Assembly: GCF_005843925.1 (NCBI RefSeq)
Contig: NZ_VCBC01000012.1
Location: forward strand, 62,001-126,000
Reading direction: 5' to 3'
Length of the DNA stretch: 64,000 nt
DNA from: Thalassotalea litorea
GTDB taxonomy: Bacteria > Pseudomonadota > Gammaproteobacteria > Enterobacterales > Alteromonadaceae
Part shown: positions 1 to 8,546 of the stretch, one piece after another
Layout of the letters: each line of letters begins with the position of its first letter
Position numbering within the stretch: position 1 is the stretch's first letter
Notes under the pieces: generated by a model
What the model was told of the DNA's origin: nothing
What the model saw: only the letters and a program-made list of their open reading frames with translations
The model's database searches: none
Translations under genes and position numbers: made by a program

Positions 1-212
1 GTGTCGGAAGTTTCCGATATAAAAGGGAATGTGGTGCGAGATTTTGTTATCGAATTCGTTATTGACGTTAACAAACCTTAACTCCACAACTGTACCCGCA
101 ACTGTAAATAGGGCCATTATCAAAATCCACTGACTGTGATTGAAAACAATAAGGTTGGGAAGGTTGATACTGGGATATCTCTATGAGTCAGGATACCTGC
201 CATTTTGAACAT
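1..212 (+). promoter_or_regulatory. Cobalamin riboswitch upstream of the B12 uptake operon
   Basis: The stretch carries the conserved blocks of an adenosylcobalamin-type riboswitch in order: AAAAGGGAATGTGGTG near 22-37, the TACCCGCAACTGTAA core near 92-106, TCCACTGACTGTGA near 126-139, TTGGGAAGG near 155-163 and the 3' block GAGTCAGGATACCTGCC near 185-201. The first gene downstream encodes a B12-type ABC ATPase, which fits repression when cobalamin is abundant. The 5' strand of the closing stem may lie outside the window, so the left edge is approximate. The expression platform is not obvious; no U-tract terminator is seen between 212 and the gene. Confidence 0.88.
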
Positions 213-521
213 GCCATTCAGCTTTCCACTAAGCAATAACGCTTATCTTGGTAAGTTTTGAAAGGTTACGAATACATCCGTGCGGGAAAACACGGCGATG
301 TATGATGAATACAAAAAGCTATCCGGCACTTCATTCAAAGATGAATGCTGATTAACCCTATATATGCTTGTCTGCTAATGCGTTGGATTTAACGTTAGCA
401 AGCCAGAGTTGAATAGGCCCGACGATATGTTAGCGCGGGCATGCAAATCGCTTTTTTATTGACTCAAACATCTTTGCTGCTTCTCACACATGAAACTAAC
501 TCGTTGCAAACAGTGGATCCC
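213..521 (+). other. Leader between riboswitch and ABC ATPase gene
   Basis: About 300 bases without a supported gene. It holds a short perfect hairpin (CATTCA-AAG-TGAATG type, around 331-347) and a looser GCTAA/TTAGC pairing around 374-401. Short open stretches occur but none has a convincing ribosome binding site or recognisable product. It is probably the transcribed leader that couples the riboswitch to the operon. Confidence 0.4.
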
Positions 522-1322
522 ATGGCGGTAAATAAGCCCTTACAATCTGCGCTTCATGTCCAACAACTCAGCTGGACTGTGGCCGAGCATCGTATTCTGA
601 AAAATATCGATTTGTCGGTTACTCAGGGTGACAGTGTCGCATTCATCGGCCCAAATGGCGCTGGAAAAACCTCGCTGTTAAAGTGTATCGCCGGACTGCA
701 ACAAGGCTATCAAGGCAAAATATTCCTGCAAAACGAATCCCTGGAAGCTTTATCCACCCGACAGGTTGCGCAACGGATCGCTTTTGTGAGTCAACATCAG
801 GATACCCCATTTGACCTAACCGTGAATGATATTGTTCGCATGGGCTTGCTTGCCAACAAACCACTATTAGCGTTTGATGACATCAACGATGACGAAAAAA
901 TAGCCGATGCTTTACATTTAGTTGGTCTTAAACACAAACGCTGGGATTCCTTCAAAACCCTATCCGGCGGTGAGCAGCAACGAATTTTAATCGCCCGTTC
1001 GGTGATTCAATCTCCGAATGTTTTGATCATGGACGAACCAACCAACCATCTGGATATCTATTATCAACACCAGATATTATCCCTGGCCAAAAAACTGGAC
1101 TTAACACTGATTTTCTCCATCCATAACCTAGAGCTTGCCAGCCAATATGCCGATACTTTAGTGCTTATCGATCAAGGCCAGATTGTCGAGCAGGGCAATG
1201 CCGATACGGTGCTGACAGCAGAACGTTTAGAGCGGGTTTTTAAACTCCCTTGTCAGGTAGAACCTCACCCCACAAACCCTGGTAAACGTGTCACCTTTTT
1301 TTCAGGGGGCACTGGCCGATGA
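522..1322 (+). CDS. btuD: Cobalamin/iron-siderophore-type ABC transporter ATP-binding protein (BtuD-like)
   Basis: This is the ATPase of an ABC importer, placed with a BtuC permease and a BtuF binding protein and behind a cobalamin riboswitch, so B12 is the likely substrate. Counting from the ATG at 522, the 266-residue protein shows Walker A GPNGAGKTS (43-51), a Q-loop glutamine (about 91), signature LSGGEQQR (147-154), Walker B VLIMDEP (167-173) and the switch histidine (about 201). The frame stays open back to an ATG at 441, but the extra 27 residues are hydrophobic and unlike this family, so 522 is preferred. Neither start has a strong Shine-Dalgarno sequence. It overlaps the permease gene by four bases (ATGA), which suggests translational coupling. 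Confidence 0.88.
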   Translation: MAVNKPLQSALHVQQLSWTVAEHRILKNIDLSVTQGDSVAFIGPNGAGKTSLLKCIAGLQQGYQGKIFLQNESLEALSTRQVAQRIAFVSQHQDTPFDLTVNDIVRMGLLANKPLLAFDDINDDEKIADALHLVGLKHKRWDSFKTLSGGEQQRILIARSVIQSPNVLIMDEPTNHLDIYYQHQILSLAKKLDLTLIFSIHNLELASQYADTLVLIDQGQIVEQGNADTVLTAERLERVFKLPCQVEPHPTNPGKRVTFFSGGTGR

Positions 1323-2302
1323 AACGCATACCGCTGCCTGTCAGTGCGACGATGATAGTCTTATTGCTATTCGCTTCGGCGTTATTTTCATTGGGTATGG
1401 GTACTCAGAGCGTTGGATTTGACGCCATTTATGCCTGTGTGTTTGCACACTGCAATGGTCCATTTGATCAGCAAATTCTGTTTGATATTCGTCTGCCCAG
1501 GATCATTACTGGCTTTCTTGCCGGCTTTGGTTTAGCTATGACCGGCGCCCTAATGCAAAATATTACCCGTAACCCGCTAGCCGACCCTTATTTATTTGGT
1601 ATTGTCGCCGGCGCTGGATTAGGGGTTACTCTGGTCAGTTTTTTCGCCGAAGCCATCACTCTGTCAATTCCTGTTGCGGCATTTATTGGCGCACTATTGG
1701 CCGTTGTACTGGTAATTGGCATTGTCTTCAACCGGCACTGGCAACGGGTTGAATTTTTATTACTGGCAGGCGTTGCCGTATCTTTCCTACTCAGTGCTAT
1801 CACCAGTTTCACCCTCTATTTAAGCGATGCCTTTGCTGCCAATCGCGTCATCTTTTGGTTGATGGGCTCATTAGCACGAACGGACAACCAGGCGATTATT
1901 TGGATCACACCGGTGATCTTAGTCGGCCTGGTGATATCGCTATTATTGTCCCGGCATCTTGATGCCATGTTACTAAGCGACGAAAGTGCGAAAAGCCTCG
2001 GCGTTCCGGTCAATAAAGTACGGATCTTTATTCTTATTTTATGTGCGGCCATCACCGCTGTCATCGTCGCTTTTTGTGGTGGTATTGGCTTTGTGGGCTT
2101 GATGATCCCACACCTGATTCGTAAATGGGTTGGCATTACCACGGGTAAATTGCTCATTTTTAGTGGACTGCTTGGGGGTGTCTTTTTAATGCTGGTTGAT
2201 GTTGTTGCAAGAACCGCACTTAATGGCCAGGAAATCCCTATCGGGGTGATAACCGCGGCCATCGGCTCGTTATTCTTTCTGGCATTAATGCGAAAAGCGT
2301 AA
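1319..2302 (+). CDS. btuC: Cobalamin ABC transporter permease (BtuC/FecCD family)
   Basis: A 327-residue polytopic inner-membrane protein of the FecCD/BtuC family. The family feature RLPRIITGFLAGFGLAMTGA (residues about 59-78) and the downstream RNPLADPYLFG segment are plain, followed by roughly ten hydrophobic segments and the cytoplasmic GFVGLMIPHLIR motif that contacts the ATPase. It starts inside the stop of the ATPase gene and is 16 bases before cobQ. Family members also carry ferric siderophores or heme, but the riboswitch and corrinoid genes around it point to B12. Confidence 0.9.
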   Translation: MKRIPLPVSATMIVLLLFASALFSLGMGTQSVGFDAIYACVFAHCNGPFDQQILFDIRLPRIITGFLAGFGLAMTGALMQNITRNPLADPYLFGIVAGAGLGVTLVSFFAEAITLSIPVAAFIGALLAVVLVIGIVFNRHWQRVEFLLLAGVAVSFLLSAITSFTLYLSDAFAANRVIFWLMGSLARTDNQAIIWITPVILVGLVISLLLSRHLDAMLLSDESAKSLGVPVNKVRIFILILCAAITAVIVAFCGGIGFVGLMIPHLIRKWVGITTGKLLIFSGLLGGVFLMLVDVVARTALNGQEIPIGVITAAIGSLFFLALMRKA

Positions 2303-2318
2303 GGCTTGAGGAATCTAG

Positions 2319-3842
2319 ATGGTTAATGCTAGCAACAAAAACATAGCGCCTACTCTGATGATTCAGGGGACGACTTCCGATGCCGGTAAATCCACGCTAG
2401 TCGCTGCCCTTGCCCGGGTATGGCAACGCCAAAAGTTATATGTCGCTCCAATGAAACCACAAAATATGGCCTTGAACAGTGCTGTCACGCCCTGCGGCGG
2501 CGAAATTGGCCGAGCCCAGGCAATTCAGGCCCAGGCGGCAAAGGTTGAATTGAACGTCCATTTCAATCCAATTTTGTTAAAACCAAGTTCCGATACCGGA
2601 GCTCAGGTGATTGTTCACGGTAAAGCCCTGACAACCATGCAAGCGGCGCAATATCAGGATTACAAGAAAACCGCGATGAACGCGGTATTAGAGTCGCATA
2701 AATACCTGCAACAGCATTACCAGCGTATTGTCGTTGAAGGTGCGGGTAGTCCGGCGGAAATTAATCTTCGCAAAGGGGATATCGCCAACATGGGCTTTGC
2801 CGAAGCCGCAGACTGTCCGGTAATTATCATTGCCGATATCGACAAAGGCGGTGTATTCGCTCACCTTGTCGGTACCTTAGCGCTCTTAAGTGAATCTGAG
2901 CAGGATCGGGTTGTGGGTTTTGTAATAAATCGCTTTCGTGGTGATATCAAATTATTGCAAAGTGGTCTCGATTGGCTTGAGAAAAAAACCGAAAAGCCGG
3001 TGCTCGGTGTTCTGCCCTATTTGCACGGGTTAACCCTGTCGGAAGAAGATGCCGTTAATGGCCGTGTTGTTGCAAGCGAGCGCAGTTATCAGAAAATTAA
3101 AGTCATTGTTCCTGTGCTTCCGAGTATGAGTAATCATGATGATTTTGATCCCTTGCGCTGGCATCAGGACATTGATTTTGAATTCGTTTACGCCAATCCT
3201 GATAATCCAGAGCCTTTACCGGCTGCGGATTTGATGATATTGCCGGGCAGTAAATCGGTTGCCGCGGACTTAACGTTTTTGCGCAATCAAGGATGGGACA
3301 AGTCGATTTATCGCCATCTTAGATATGGCGGTAAGGTTATCGGTATTTGTGCAGGTATGCAGATGCTTGGTGAGGACATTAACGACCCATTTGGTGTAGA
3401 AAGCACCGTATTAAAGGCTATCGGTTTAAAGCTGTTGCCGATAACTACGAGTCTTGTGGTGGAAAAGACCCTAACCAATGTGCAATTTACATTAAATTCA
3501 GAGTTACAGAATGCCAAGGTAAACGGCTATGAAATTCATGCTGGGCAGAGCATGCTGACCGAGCGGACGCGAACCAAAGCCCTGTATAAAGATGCACCAA
3601 TGGAGCTAGGTCTTATCAGTGTTGATGGGCTGATAATGGCAACCTATGTCCATGGATTTTTCAATCAGCCGCAGGTATTACAAGCGATTACCGAGTGGTG
3701 TGGACACAAGATATCTCAGCCTGAATCGGCCTGGCAGTTGCAAGAAAGCGCCATCGACCGTCTGACTGATGCCTGCGAACAACATTTAAATCTTAACCTA
3801 ATTGAAGACATACTGACTAAGTGGTACGCAAATGACAAATGA
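2319..3842 (+). CDS. cobQ: Cobyric acid synthase (adenosylcobyrinate a,c-diamide amidase)
   Basis: A glutamine-dependent amidotransferase of the late cobalamin pathway, amidating adenosylcobyrinic acid a,c-diamide at positions b, d, e and g. The 507-residue length is normal. The N-terminal synthetase domain has [10 protein letters not shown] (17-26); the middle has SEEDAV near 235 and LPGSKS near 305; the C-terminal glutaminase domain has [10 protein letters not shown] with the nucleophilic Cys at about 344 and a YVHGFF histidine near 440. It lies between the transporter genes and the adenosyltransferase and its stop overlaps cobO by 11 bases. In a cluster otherwise made of uptake genes this suggests remodelling of incompletely amidated corrinoids, or a synthesis pathway encoded elsewhere. 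Confidence 0.92.
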   Translation: MVNASNKNIAPTLMIQGTTSDAGKSTLVAALARVWQRQKLYVAPMKPQNMALNSAVTPCGGEIGRAQAIQAQAAKVELNVHFNPILLKPSSDTGAQVIVHGKALTTMQAAQYQDYKKTAMNAVLESHKYLQQHYQRIVVEGAGSPAEINLRKGDIANMGFAEAADCPVIIIADIDKGGVFAHLVGTLALLSESEQDRVVGFVINRFRGDIKLLQSGLDWLEKKTEKPVLGVLPYLHGLTLSEEDAVNGRVVASERSYQKIKVIVPVLPSMSNHDDFDPLRWHQDIDFEFVYANPDNPEPLPAADLMILPGSKSVAADLTFLRNQGWDKSIYRHLRYGGKVIGICAGMQMLGEDINDPFGVESTVLKAIGLKLLPITTSLVVEKTLTNVQFTLNSELQNAKVNGYEIHAGQSMLTERTRTKALYKDAPMELGLISVDGLIMATYVHGFFNQPQVLQAITEWCGHKISQPESAWQLQESAIDRLTDACEQHLNLNLIEDILTKWYANDK

Positions 3843-4464
3843 AAACCAAGAGTTAAAGCATAAAGAGCCAAGCCGCGAAGAGCAGCGCCACAAAGAGCGG
3901 CAGCAAAAAATTAAAGAAAAAGTTGATGAGAAAATCGCTCAGGCACAGGAAGAACGAGGCCTGATGGTGGTTATTACCGGTAATGGCAAAGGCAAATCAA
4001 CCTCTGGTTTTGGTACCGTTGCCCGGGCGGTCGGCCATGGTCAAAAAGCGGCTGTAGTACAGTTTATCAAAGGTACCTGGGAATGCGGCGAAGCCAATCT
4101 TTTAAGGCAACATGGCGTTGAGATTTGCGTGATGGCAACAGGCTTTACCTGGGAAACCCAAAATAAAGAAGCGGATATTGCTGCAGCCACAGAAACATGG
4201 ACAGATGCTAAACGATTATTGGCCGATCCGAGTATCGATATGGTCCTTCTCGATGAACTGACCTATATGGTCAGCTACCACTATCTGGATTTGGATGAGG
4301 TTATTCAGGCCATCGAAAATCGCCCTAAACACCAACATGTTTTGATAACGGGTCGCGCCTGTCACCGCCGCTTAATAGACTTAGCAGATACCGTATCTGA
4401 GGTTCAGGAAGTAAAACATGCCTTCCAAGCCGGTATTAAAGCGCAAAAAGGTTTGGACTGGTAA
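3832..4464 (+). CDS. cobO: Cob(I)yrinic acid a,c-diamide adenosyltransferase (CobO/BtuR type)
   Basis: Transfers the 5'-deoxyadenosyl group of ATP to reduced corrinoids. The 210-residue protein begins with about 42 strongly charged residues, as in BtuR, then has the P-loop GNGKGKST (50-57), VVQFIKGTW, the acidic LLDELTY segment near 140 and the C-terminal [15 protein letters not shown] and [15 protein letters not shown] blocks characteristic of CobA/CobO/BtuR. It overlaps cobQ by 11 bases and btuF by one base, so it belongs to the same transcript. CobA, CobO and BtuR are one family and the name depends on pathway context. Confidence 0.92.
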   Translation: MTNENQELKHKEPSREEQRHKERQQKIKEKVDEKIAQAQEERGLMVVITGNGKGKSTSGFGTVARAVGHGQKAAVVQFIKGTWECGEANLLRQHGVEICVMATGFTWETQNKEADIAAATETWTDAKRLLADPSIDMVLLDELTYMVSYHYLDLDEVIQAIENRPKHQHVLITGRACHRRLIDLADTVSEVQEVKHAFQAGIKAQKGLDW

Positions 4465-5363
4465 TGATGAAACTGGCTCAACAACCGATGCAGTTGGTTA
4501 TGGTTATGGTTATTCTGGTAGTTTTTTCCAGTATCAGCGCCAGCGCGGTTGCGAAATCTGACGATAAACCCGAGACAATTCGCATTATTGCCCTGGCCCC
4601 GCATATTGTTGAGATGCTCTATGCCATCGATCTGGGTGACAATATCATTGCCACCTTAGAACACGCCGATTATCCTCAAGCTGCGAAAGCCATTCCTCGG
4701 GTTGGCAATTATGCCCAGCTAAATATTGAACAAATTGTCGCTCTTGAAGCGGATGTGATCATTGCCTGGAAGACGGGTAATCCGGATGCCGATATTCAAC
4801 GCTTAAAGCAACTTGGACAAACGGTTATTTATTCGCATCCACAACGCCTTGTTGATGTTGCCAATGAAATCGAACGCTTTGGTGATCGTTTTGGCAACGC
4901 TGGCATCGCAAAGGCAAAAGCCGATGAGTTTCGACACGCGCTTGAGCAATTACACAAAAATTATCAGGATAAAACGCCAGTAAAAGTGTTTTACCAGTTG
5001 TGGCCGCAACCACTAACCACAGTTGCTGGCAATGCCTGGCCGCAACAGCAACTGGAGTTATGTGGCGCCCAAAACCCTTTTAAAAACGCAGACAATGACT
5101 ATCCGCAAATAAACATTGAAGATGTTTTAGTGGCGAATCCAGAATTATTCATCATTCCGACCAGCAAACACAGTAATGATGCTTTAGCGATTACTTGGCA
5201 AAAATACACAAAACTGGACGCGGTAAAACATCAGCAATTTAGTCAAACGGATGCTGACATGTTGCATCGCATGACATTACGTATGCCAAAAGAATTGGCC
5301 CGGCTTTGCCAACAAATCGATAAAAGCCGCCAGTATTACCAGTCCATTATCGATAACGATTAA
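4464..5363 (+). CDS. btuF: Periplasmic cobalamin-binding protein (BtuF-like)
   Basis: A 299-residue periplasmic binding protein for the BtuCD importer. An N-terminal signal peptide (about residues 1-31, hydrophobic core VMVMVILVVFSSISASA) precedes a class III binding fold: RIIALAPHIVEMLYAIDLGD, then VGNYAQLNIEQIVALEADVIIAW, which are typical of BtuF and FhuD-type proteins. The C-terminal lobe includes VFYQLWPQPLTTVAG and the LELCGAQN segment with a cysteine, as in E. coli BtuF. It is the last gene of the first B12 operon and is followed by an inverted repeat that may end transcription. Substrate assignment rests on context. Confidence 0.87.
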   Translation: MMKLAQQPMQLVMVMVILVVFSSISASAVAKSDDKPETIRIIALAPHIVEMLYAIDLGDNIIATLEHADYPQAAKAIPRVGNYAQLNIEQIVALEADVIIAWKTGNPDADIQRLKQLGQTVIYSHPQRLVDVANEIERFGDRFGNAGIAKAKADEFRHALEQLHKNYQDKTPVKVFYQLWPQPLTTVAGNAWPQQQLELCGAQNPFKNADNDYPQINIEDVLVANPELFIIPTSKHSNDALAITWQKYTKLDAVKHQQFSQTDADMLHRMTLRMPKELARLCQQIDKSRQYYQSIIDND

Positions 5364-5382
5364 TGACGAAGAAATGGGGTGA

Positions 5383-5431
5383 GAGTCATTGAGCTATTCA
5401 ATGAGCTATTCAATGAGCTATTCAATGACTC
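5383..5431 (+). terminator. Inverted repeat with a 12-bp triplicated core after btuF
   Basis: Arms GAGTCATTGA (5383-5392) and TCAATGACTC (5422-5431) are perfectly complementary over 10 bp. The enclosed sequence is a tandem triplication of GAGCTATTCAAT (5391-5402, 5403-5414, 5415-5426). The hairpin sits 20 bases after the btuF stop; no U-run follows, so termination is only a possibility. Confidence 0.45.
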
Positions 5432-5548
5432 ATATTAAGACCGTGAGTTAAGCTAAATGTAATCATGACACTGGCCCCATGATTAAGAATTTGTCGGCGC
5501 CAAAACGCAGACAATATGTAGTGTTGGGTTTACCCCCAGCGTAGTTAA

Positions 5549-5699
5549 GGTTGAAGTGCTCGCGGCAATTTTGTCAGAACGAGCAACTTGGGAAACAGGT
5601 GCAAAGCGCTAAGCTCAATTCCTGTACTGCCCCCGCAACGGTGATAAATGGTGGTTCTTTAAAAGACCTTCATTTTCAGTCCGGAGACCGACTTCAACC
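5549..5699 (+). promoter_or_regulatory. Cobalamin riboswitch upstream of btuB
   Basis: A complete cobalamin riboswitch. The closing stem pairs GGTTGAAGT (5549-5557) with ACTTCAACC (5691-5699) perfectly over 9 bp. Between them lie CTTGGGAAACAGGTGCAAA near 5588, TGCCCCCGCAACGGTGATAA near 5627 and the 3' block CAGTCCGGAGACCGACTT (5677-5694). The receptor gene starts 40 bases later. A second hairpin, AGGTGC/GCACCT (about 5710-5725), lies between the aptamer and the ribosome binding site GAGGAAAAA and could be part of the expression platform. Confidence 0.93.
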
Positions 5700-5739
5700 A
5701 ATTTTTTCAGGTGCGGTGGGCACCTTGTGTGAGGAAAAA

Positions 5740-7689
5740 ATGAAATCTAAAGCAATAACAACGAACCAACGCAACCGGATTGCGTTTTCATTAACCGCCC
5801 TGTCTGTGACAGCCGCAACCAACTTTAGTCTCGTTAATAACGCCAATGCTGAAGCGCTAGCGTCTGTCGATGATCGCATTTTAGTTACCGCCAATCGTAG
5901 CGAAGAACCTAGATCCCTAAGCCTTTCATCAAACGTGGTTATTACATCTGTTGATATCGAACGATTACAGGCGAAAAACCTGAGTGAGGTTCTCGATCAG
6001 GTCGCTGGTATGTCAGTGACATCTCAAGGTGGTCCTGGACAGGCAAGCTTTGTCTTTACCCGGGGCAGCAACTCCAATCAAACCCTACTGCTAATTGATG
6101 GTGTACGGGTAAATTCTGCAACCCTTGGCCTTACCGACTTTTCCCAAATAGCACCACAGCAGATTGAACGTATTGAAATCATCAAAGGTCCTCGCTCTTC
6201 TCTTTGGGGCAGTGATGCCATCGGCGGAGTGATTCAAATATTCACAAAACGCTATGCCCATGGCAGCGGCAATGTTGGTGCCAGCCTTGGCAGCCATGGC
6301 TATATGCAAGGCTATGCTGGCATTGGCTTTGGTAATGACGAGCATAACTTGAGCCTTAGCATGAATGCCGAGCAAAGTGATGGTTTTAATGTCTTTGAAA
6401 CGGATCCAGATAACCCTTATGACATTAATGAACCAGACAAAGACGGTTTTGAACGTATTAATTTATCGGTAAATGGTGAGTCTTACATCAATGATGAAGT
6501 ACGTCTGGAATTAGTGGGTCGCTATCAAAAGGGTAATAACGAATACGATGCTTCCTATCCCGATTCGCCTTGCTGGAACGATCCTTCGCAATCCTGTCCG
6601 TCGTTTTATGCCAATGAGCAGGACAGCGAAAATTCGCACATCAAGCTTGCCAGCGTTTATGAAACCAGCGCCATCACTTCCAACTTATCATTGGCTATTA
6701 TCGAAAACTCAGCCACGACTTTTGGTAATGGCATTGACCGTGCCGATGGCGATGAAATCACCACCAAGCGTCAGCAAGTCGCTTTCATTAATCAATTCAG
6801 CATCGCCGACAGCTTTCGGGTAAATCTTGGTCTTGACTGGTACAACGAAGAAGTCAGTACCAATCAGGATAAAGATCCCTGGACTGAAGGGTTTCAGGAA
6901 TGGCAAATCGACAGTCGCGATGTGACCGCCGTTTTTGTGCAAGGCCGACAAACCATTAACTCGTTGATTATCGAAGGCGCGGTTCGTTATGACGATATCG
7001 AGAAAATTGGTGACAAAACGACTTACAACCTATCCGTGGGTTACAAAGTATCGCCAAACTTATTGGTAAGTTTGAACCGTGGCACTGGCTTTAAAGCCCC
7101 GAGTTTTAACGATCTATATTGGCCTGGCAGCGGTAATCCAGATTTAGACCCGGAAGAAGCGACTACCAACGAGTTTCTCGTTCGTTACTCATTCGATTTC
7201 GGACAATTAGAACTTGCCGCTTATGATTCTGACATTGATAACCTGATTGCCTGGGCACCGAATGAATTTGGACTGTGGCAACCGAGTAATGTCAATGCAG
7301 CCAAAATAAAAGGCATTGAGAGCACCATTGAATTATTGCTCGGCGCAACCACCAATACATTGGCAATATCTTACACCGATGCAAAAGATGCAGTGACCAA
7401 TTTAGATCTTATTCGTCGTCCGGTGCTTACCGCTAATTACACTCTAGGGTATGAATGGCGAAACTATCAGTTTACGGCCATTGCCAGTTATCGTGACAAA
7501 AGCATTGATAGCGGTATGAATGAATTGCCGAGTTTTACCCGATTTGATCTGGGCGCACAGTATGCGGTAAGTACGGCACTGACCTTCAACGTGAAAGTGA
7601 ATAACCTGTTAGATCGCCAATATCAAACGGTTAACCAATATGTTGCAGATGGTATCAATGGTTATGCGGGATTAAGCTACAAGTTTTAA
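5740..7689 (+). CDS. btuB: TonB-dependent cobalamin receptor (BtuB-like)
   Basis: Outer-membrane gated channel that takes up cobalamin with TonB energy. From ATG 5740 the protein has 649 residues, normal for BtuB (about 610). A signal peptide covers about 1-37; the TonB box DRILVTA is at 45-51; the plug contains VLDQVAGMSVTSQGGPGQ and IKGPRSSLWGSDAIGGVIQI; the barrel ends in an aromatic residue (LSYKF). The frame is open upstream to 5551 but that part lies inside the riboswitch, and only 5740 has a ribosome binding site (GAGGAAAAA). Regulation by the preceding riboswitch is strongly supported. Confidence 0.93.
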   Translation: MKSKAITTNQRNRIAFSLTALSVTAATNFSLVNNANAEALASVDDRILVTANRSEEPRSLSLSSNVVITSVDIERLQAKNLSEVLDQVAGMSVTSQGGPGQASFVFTRGSNSNQTLLLIDGVRVNSATLGLTDFSQIAPQQIERIEIIKGPRSSLWGSDAIGGVIQIFTKRYAHGSGNVGASLGSHGYMQGYAGIGFGNDEHNLSLSMNAEQSDGFNVFETDPDNPYDINEPDKDGFERINLSVNGESYINDEVRLELVGRYQKGNNEYDASYPDSPCWNDPSQSCPSFYANEQDSENSHIKLASVYETSAITSNLSLAIIENSATTFGNGIDRADGDEITTKRQQVAFINQFSIADSFRVNLGLDWYNEEVSTNQDKDPWTEGFQEWQIDSRDVTAVFVQGRQTINSLIIEGAVRYDDIEKIGDKTTYNLSVGYKVSPNLLVSLNRGTGFKAPSFNDLYWPGSGNPDLDPEEATTNEFLVRYSFDFGQLELAAYDSDIDNLIAWAPNEFGLWQPSNVNAAKIKGIESTIELLLGATTNTLAISYTDAKDAVTNLDLIRRPVLTANYTLGYEWRNYQFTAIASYRDKSIDSGMNELPSFTRFDLGAQYAVSTALTFNVKVNNLLDRQYQTVNQYVADGINGYAGLSYKF

Positions 7690-7701
7690 ACTCAGTGGTT
7701 G

Positions 7702-7726
7702 TGGCACTTAAATTATAAGTGCCACT
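7702..7726 (+). terminator. Stem-loop after btuB
   Basis: GTGGCACTTA (7702-7711) pairs perfectly with TAAGTGCCAC (7717-7726) around a five-base loop, 12 bases after the btuB stop. It is followed by a mixed TTATCCTT stretch, so it is a plausible but not classic intrinsic terminator. Confidence 0.6.
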
Positions 7727-8087
7727 TATCCTTGTCAATTTAAAGTCCATTGAAACATTTGCGATGACACGAAAGTACCTATCTAGAGAATGATCGTCGT
7801 AATAGATGAAACTCCCTGCTCTACCCCTCTTATATAAGTGTGAGCAACAAAACGCAAAACTAACTTCCTTACGTTTTAGCTTTTTCGGATTTACATTGAC
7901 TCCGGAGAAAATGGCACACTGTCGATAAATGAATAAAAATCACTTTAAAAACAGAACGATAGCCACCAGAATTGAAAACAATGGCAAAATTCCATTTGAT
8001 TCGTACAAATCGTTGATAATCAAAAAGTTGCACAGCAACATTCGTTCTAGCAATTAATGTAAATAATCAATGAAAGGAATCAACATT
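7727..8087. other. Intergenic region before the double-glycine peptide gene
   Basis: About 360 A+T-rich bases with no supported gene on either strand. It must contain the promoter of the small peptide gene at 8088, but I could not identify convincing -35/-10 elements. Confidence 0.4.
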
Positions 8088-8279
8088 ATGAAAGAATTAT
8101 CGAAAGATGAAATAACCAACGTATCTGGCGGTAGTGACGCTGGTGATATTGCCATGGCTGTAGGTGGAAGCTGGGCAGCGACAGTGGCGGGTTTTGCTAT
8201 CGGTGGACCTGTAGGAGCCGTTGCGGGTTTTGCCCTTGGTAGTTTAATCAGCGTGGGTTATACGTTAGCAACTGACTAA
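8088..8279 (+). CDS. Double-glycine-leader small peptide, bacteriocin/microcin-like
   Basis: A 63-residue peptide whose first 15 residues (MKELSKDEITNVSGG) match the double-glycine leader that C39-peptidase ABC exporters cleave: LS at 4-5, an EI pair at 8-9, and GG at 14-15. The predicted 48-residue mature part is rich in Gly/Ala/Val with several GxxxG-like pairs (VGGSW, AIGGPVGAVAG, ALGS), as in class II bacteriocins and microcins that insert into membranes. The ATG at 8088 has an AAAGGA binding site eight bases upstream; the longer reading from 8070 would begin at that site and is rejected. No C39 transporter gene lies in the window. It could instead be a double-glycine signalling peptide. 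Confidence 0.78.
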   Translation: MKELSKDEITNVSGGSDAGDIAMAVGGSWAATVAGFAIGGPVGAVAGFALGSLISVGYTLATD

Positions 8280-8283
8280 CAAA

Positions 8284-8313
8284 AATGGCGCTAAACCGGT
8301 GTTTAGCGCCATT
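8284..8313. terminator. Perfect stem-loop between the peptide gene and the next small gene
   Basis: AATGGCGCTAAAC (8284-8296) and GTTTAGCGCCATT (8301-8313) are perfectly complementary over 13 bp with a four-base loop. Preceded by AAAA and not followed by a U-run on the plus strand, it looks like an mRNA-stabilising or attenuating hairpin there; on the minus strand it is followed by a T-run and could stop transcription coming from astB. Confidence 0.7.
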
Positions 8314-8328
8314 CAATGAAAGGACGTT

Positions 8329-8532
8329 ATGATGAGCAGCATTAAGAAAAATTTAACATACTTGTCTCTGGTTTGGATCAGCTGCCTTGCTGGGCCTTTT
8401 GTGCTTTTTTTATTGGTTCCAATCTATATGTTTAGCCTGTTCGATGTGCAGCCATATTGGTTAGTCTACCCAGTGCTTGTCAGTGTATCTGTAATAACGA
8501 GCAGCTATTTATATAAACGTTTTAAACCATAG
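8329..8532 (+). CDS. Small two-helix membrane protein, candidate immunity protein
   Basis: A 67-residue protein with a basic N-terminus (SIKKN) and two hydrophobic segments (about 11-35 and 43-60), ending in basic residues (YKRFKP). An AAAGGA ribosome binding site precedes tandem ATGs at 8329 and 8332. It starts 49 bases after the double-glycine peptide gene on the same strand. Immunity proteins of class II bacteriocins are often small membrane proteins encoded directly downstream, so this role is inferred from size, topology and position only. I do not recognise the sequence. Confidence 0.65.
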   Translation: MMSSIKKNLTYLSLVWISCLAGPFVLFLLVPIYMFSLFDVQPYWLVYPVLVSVSVITSSYLYKRFKP

Positions 8533-8546
8533 CAGTAATGATATTG

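Noticed and set aside
213..440. Small coding frames between the first riboswitch and the ABC gene
   Set aside because: Short frames (about 17 codons) occur but have no binding site, no family match and no repeat in the second riboswitch locus.
5551..5739. N-terminal 63 residues of the longest btuB reading frame
   Set aside because: This part starts at TTG and lies within the cobalamin riboswitch; the ribosome binding site and signal peptide belong to the ATG at 5740.
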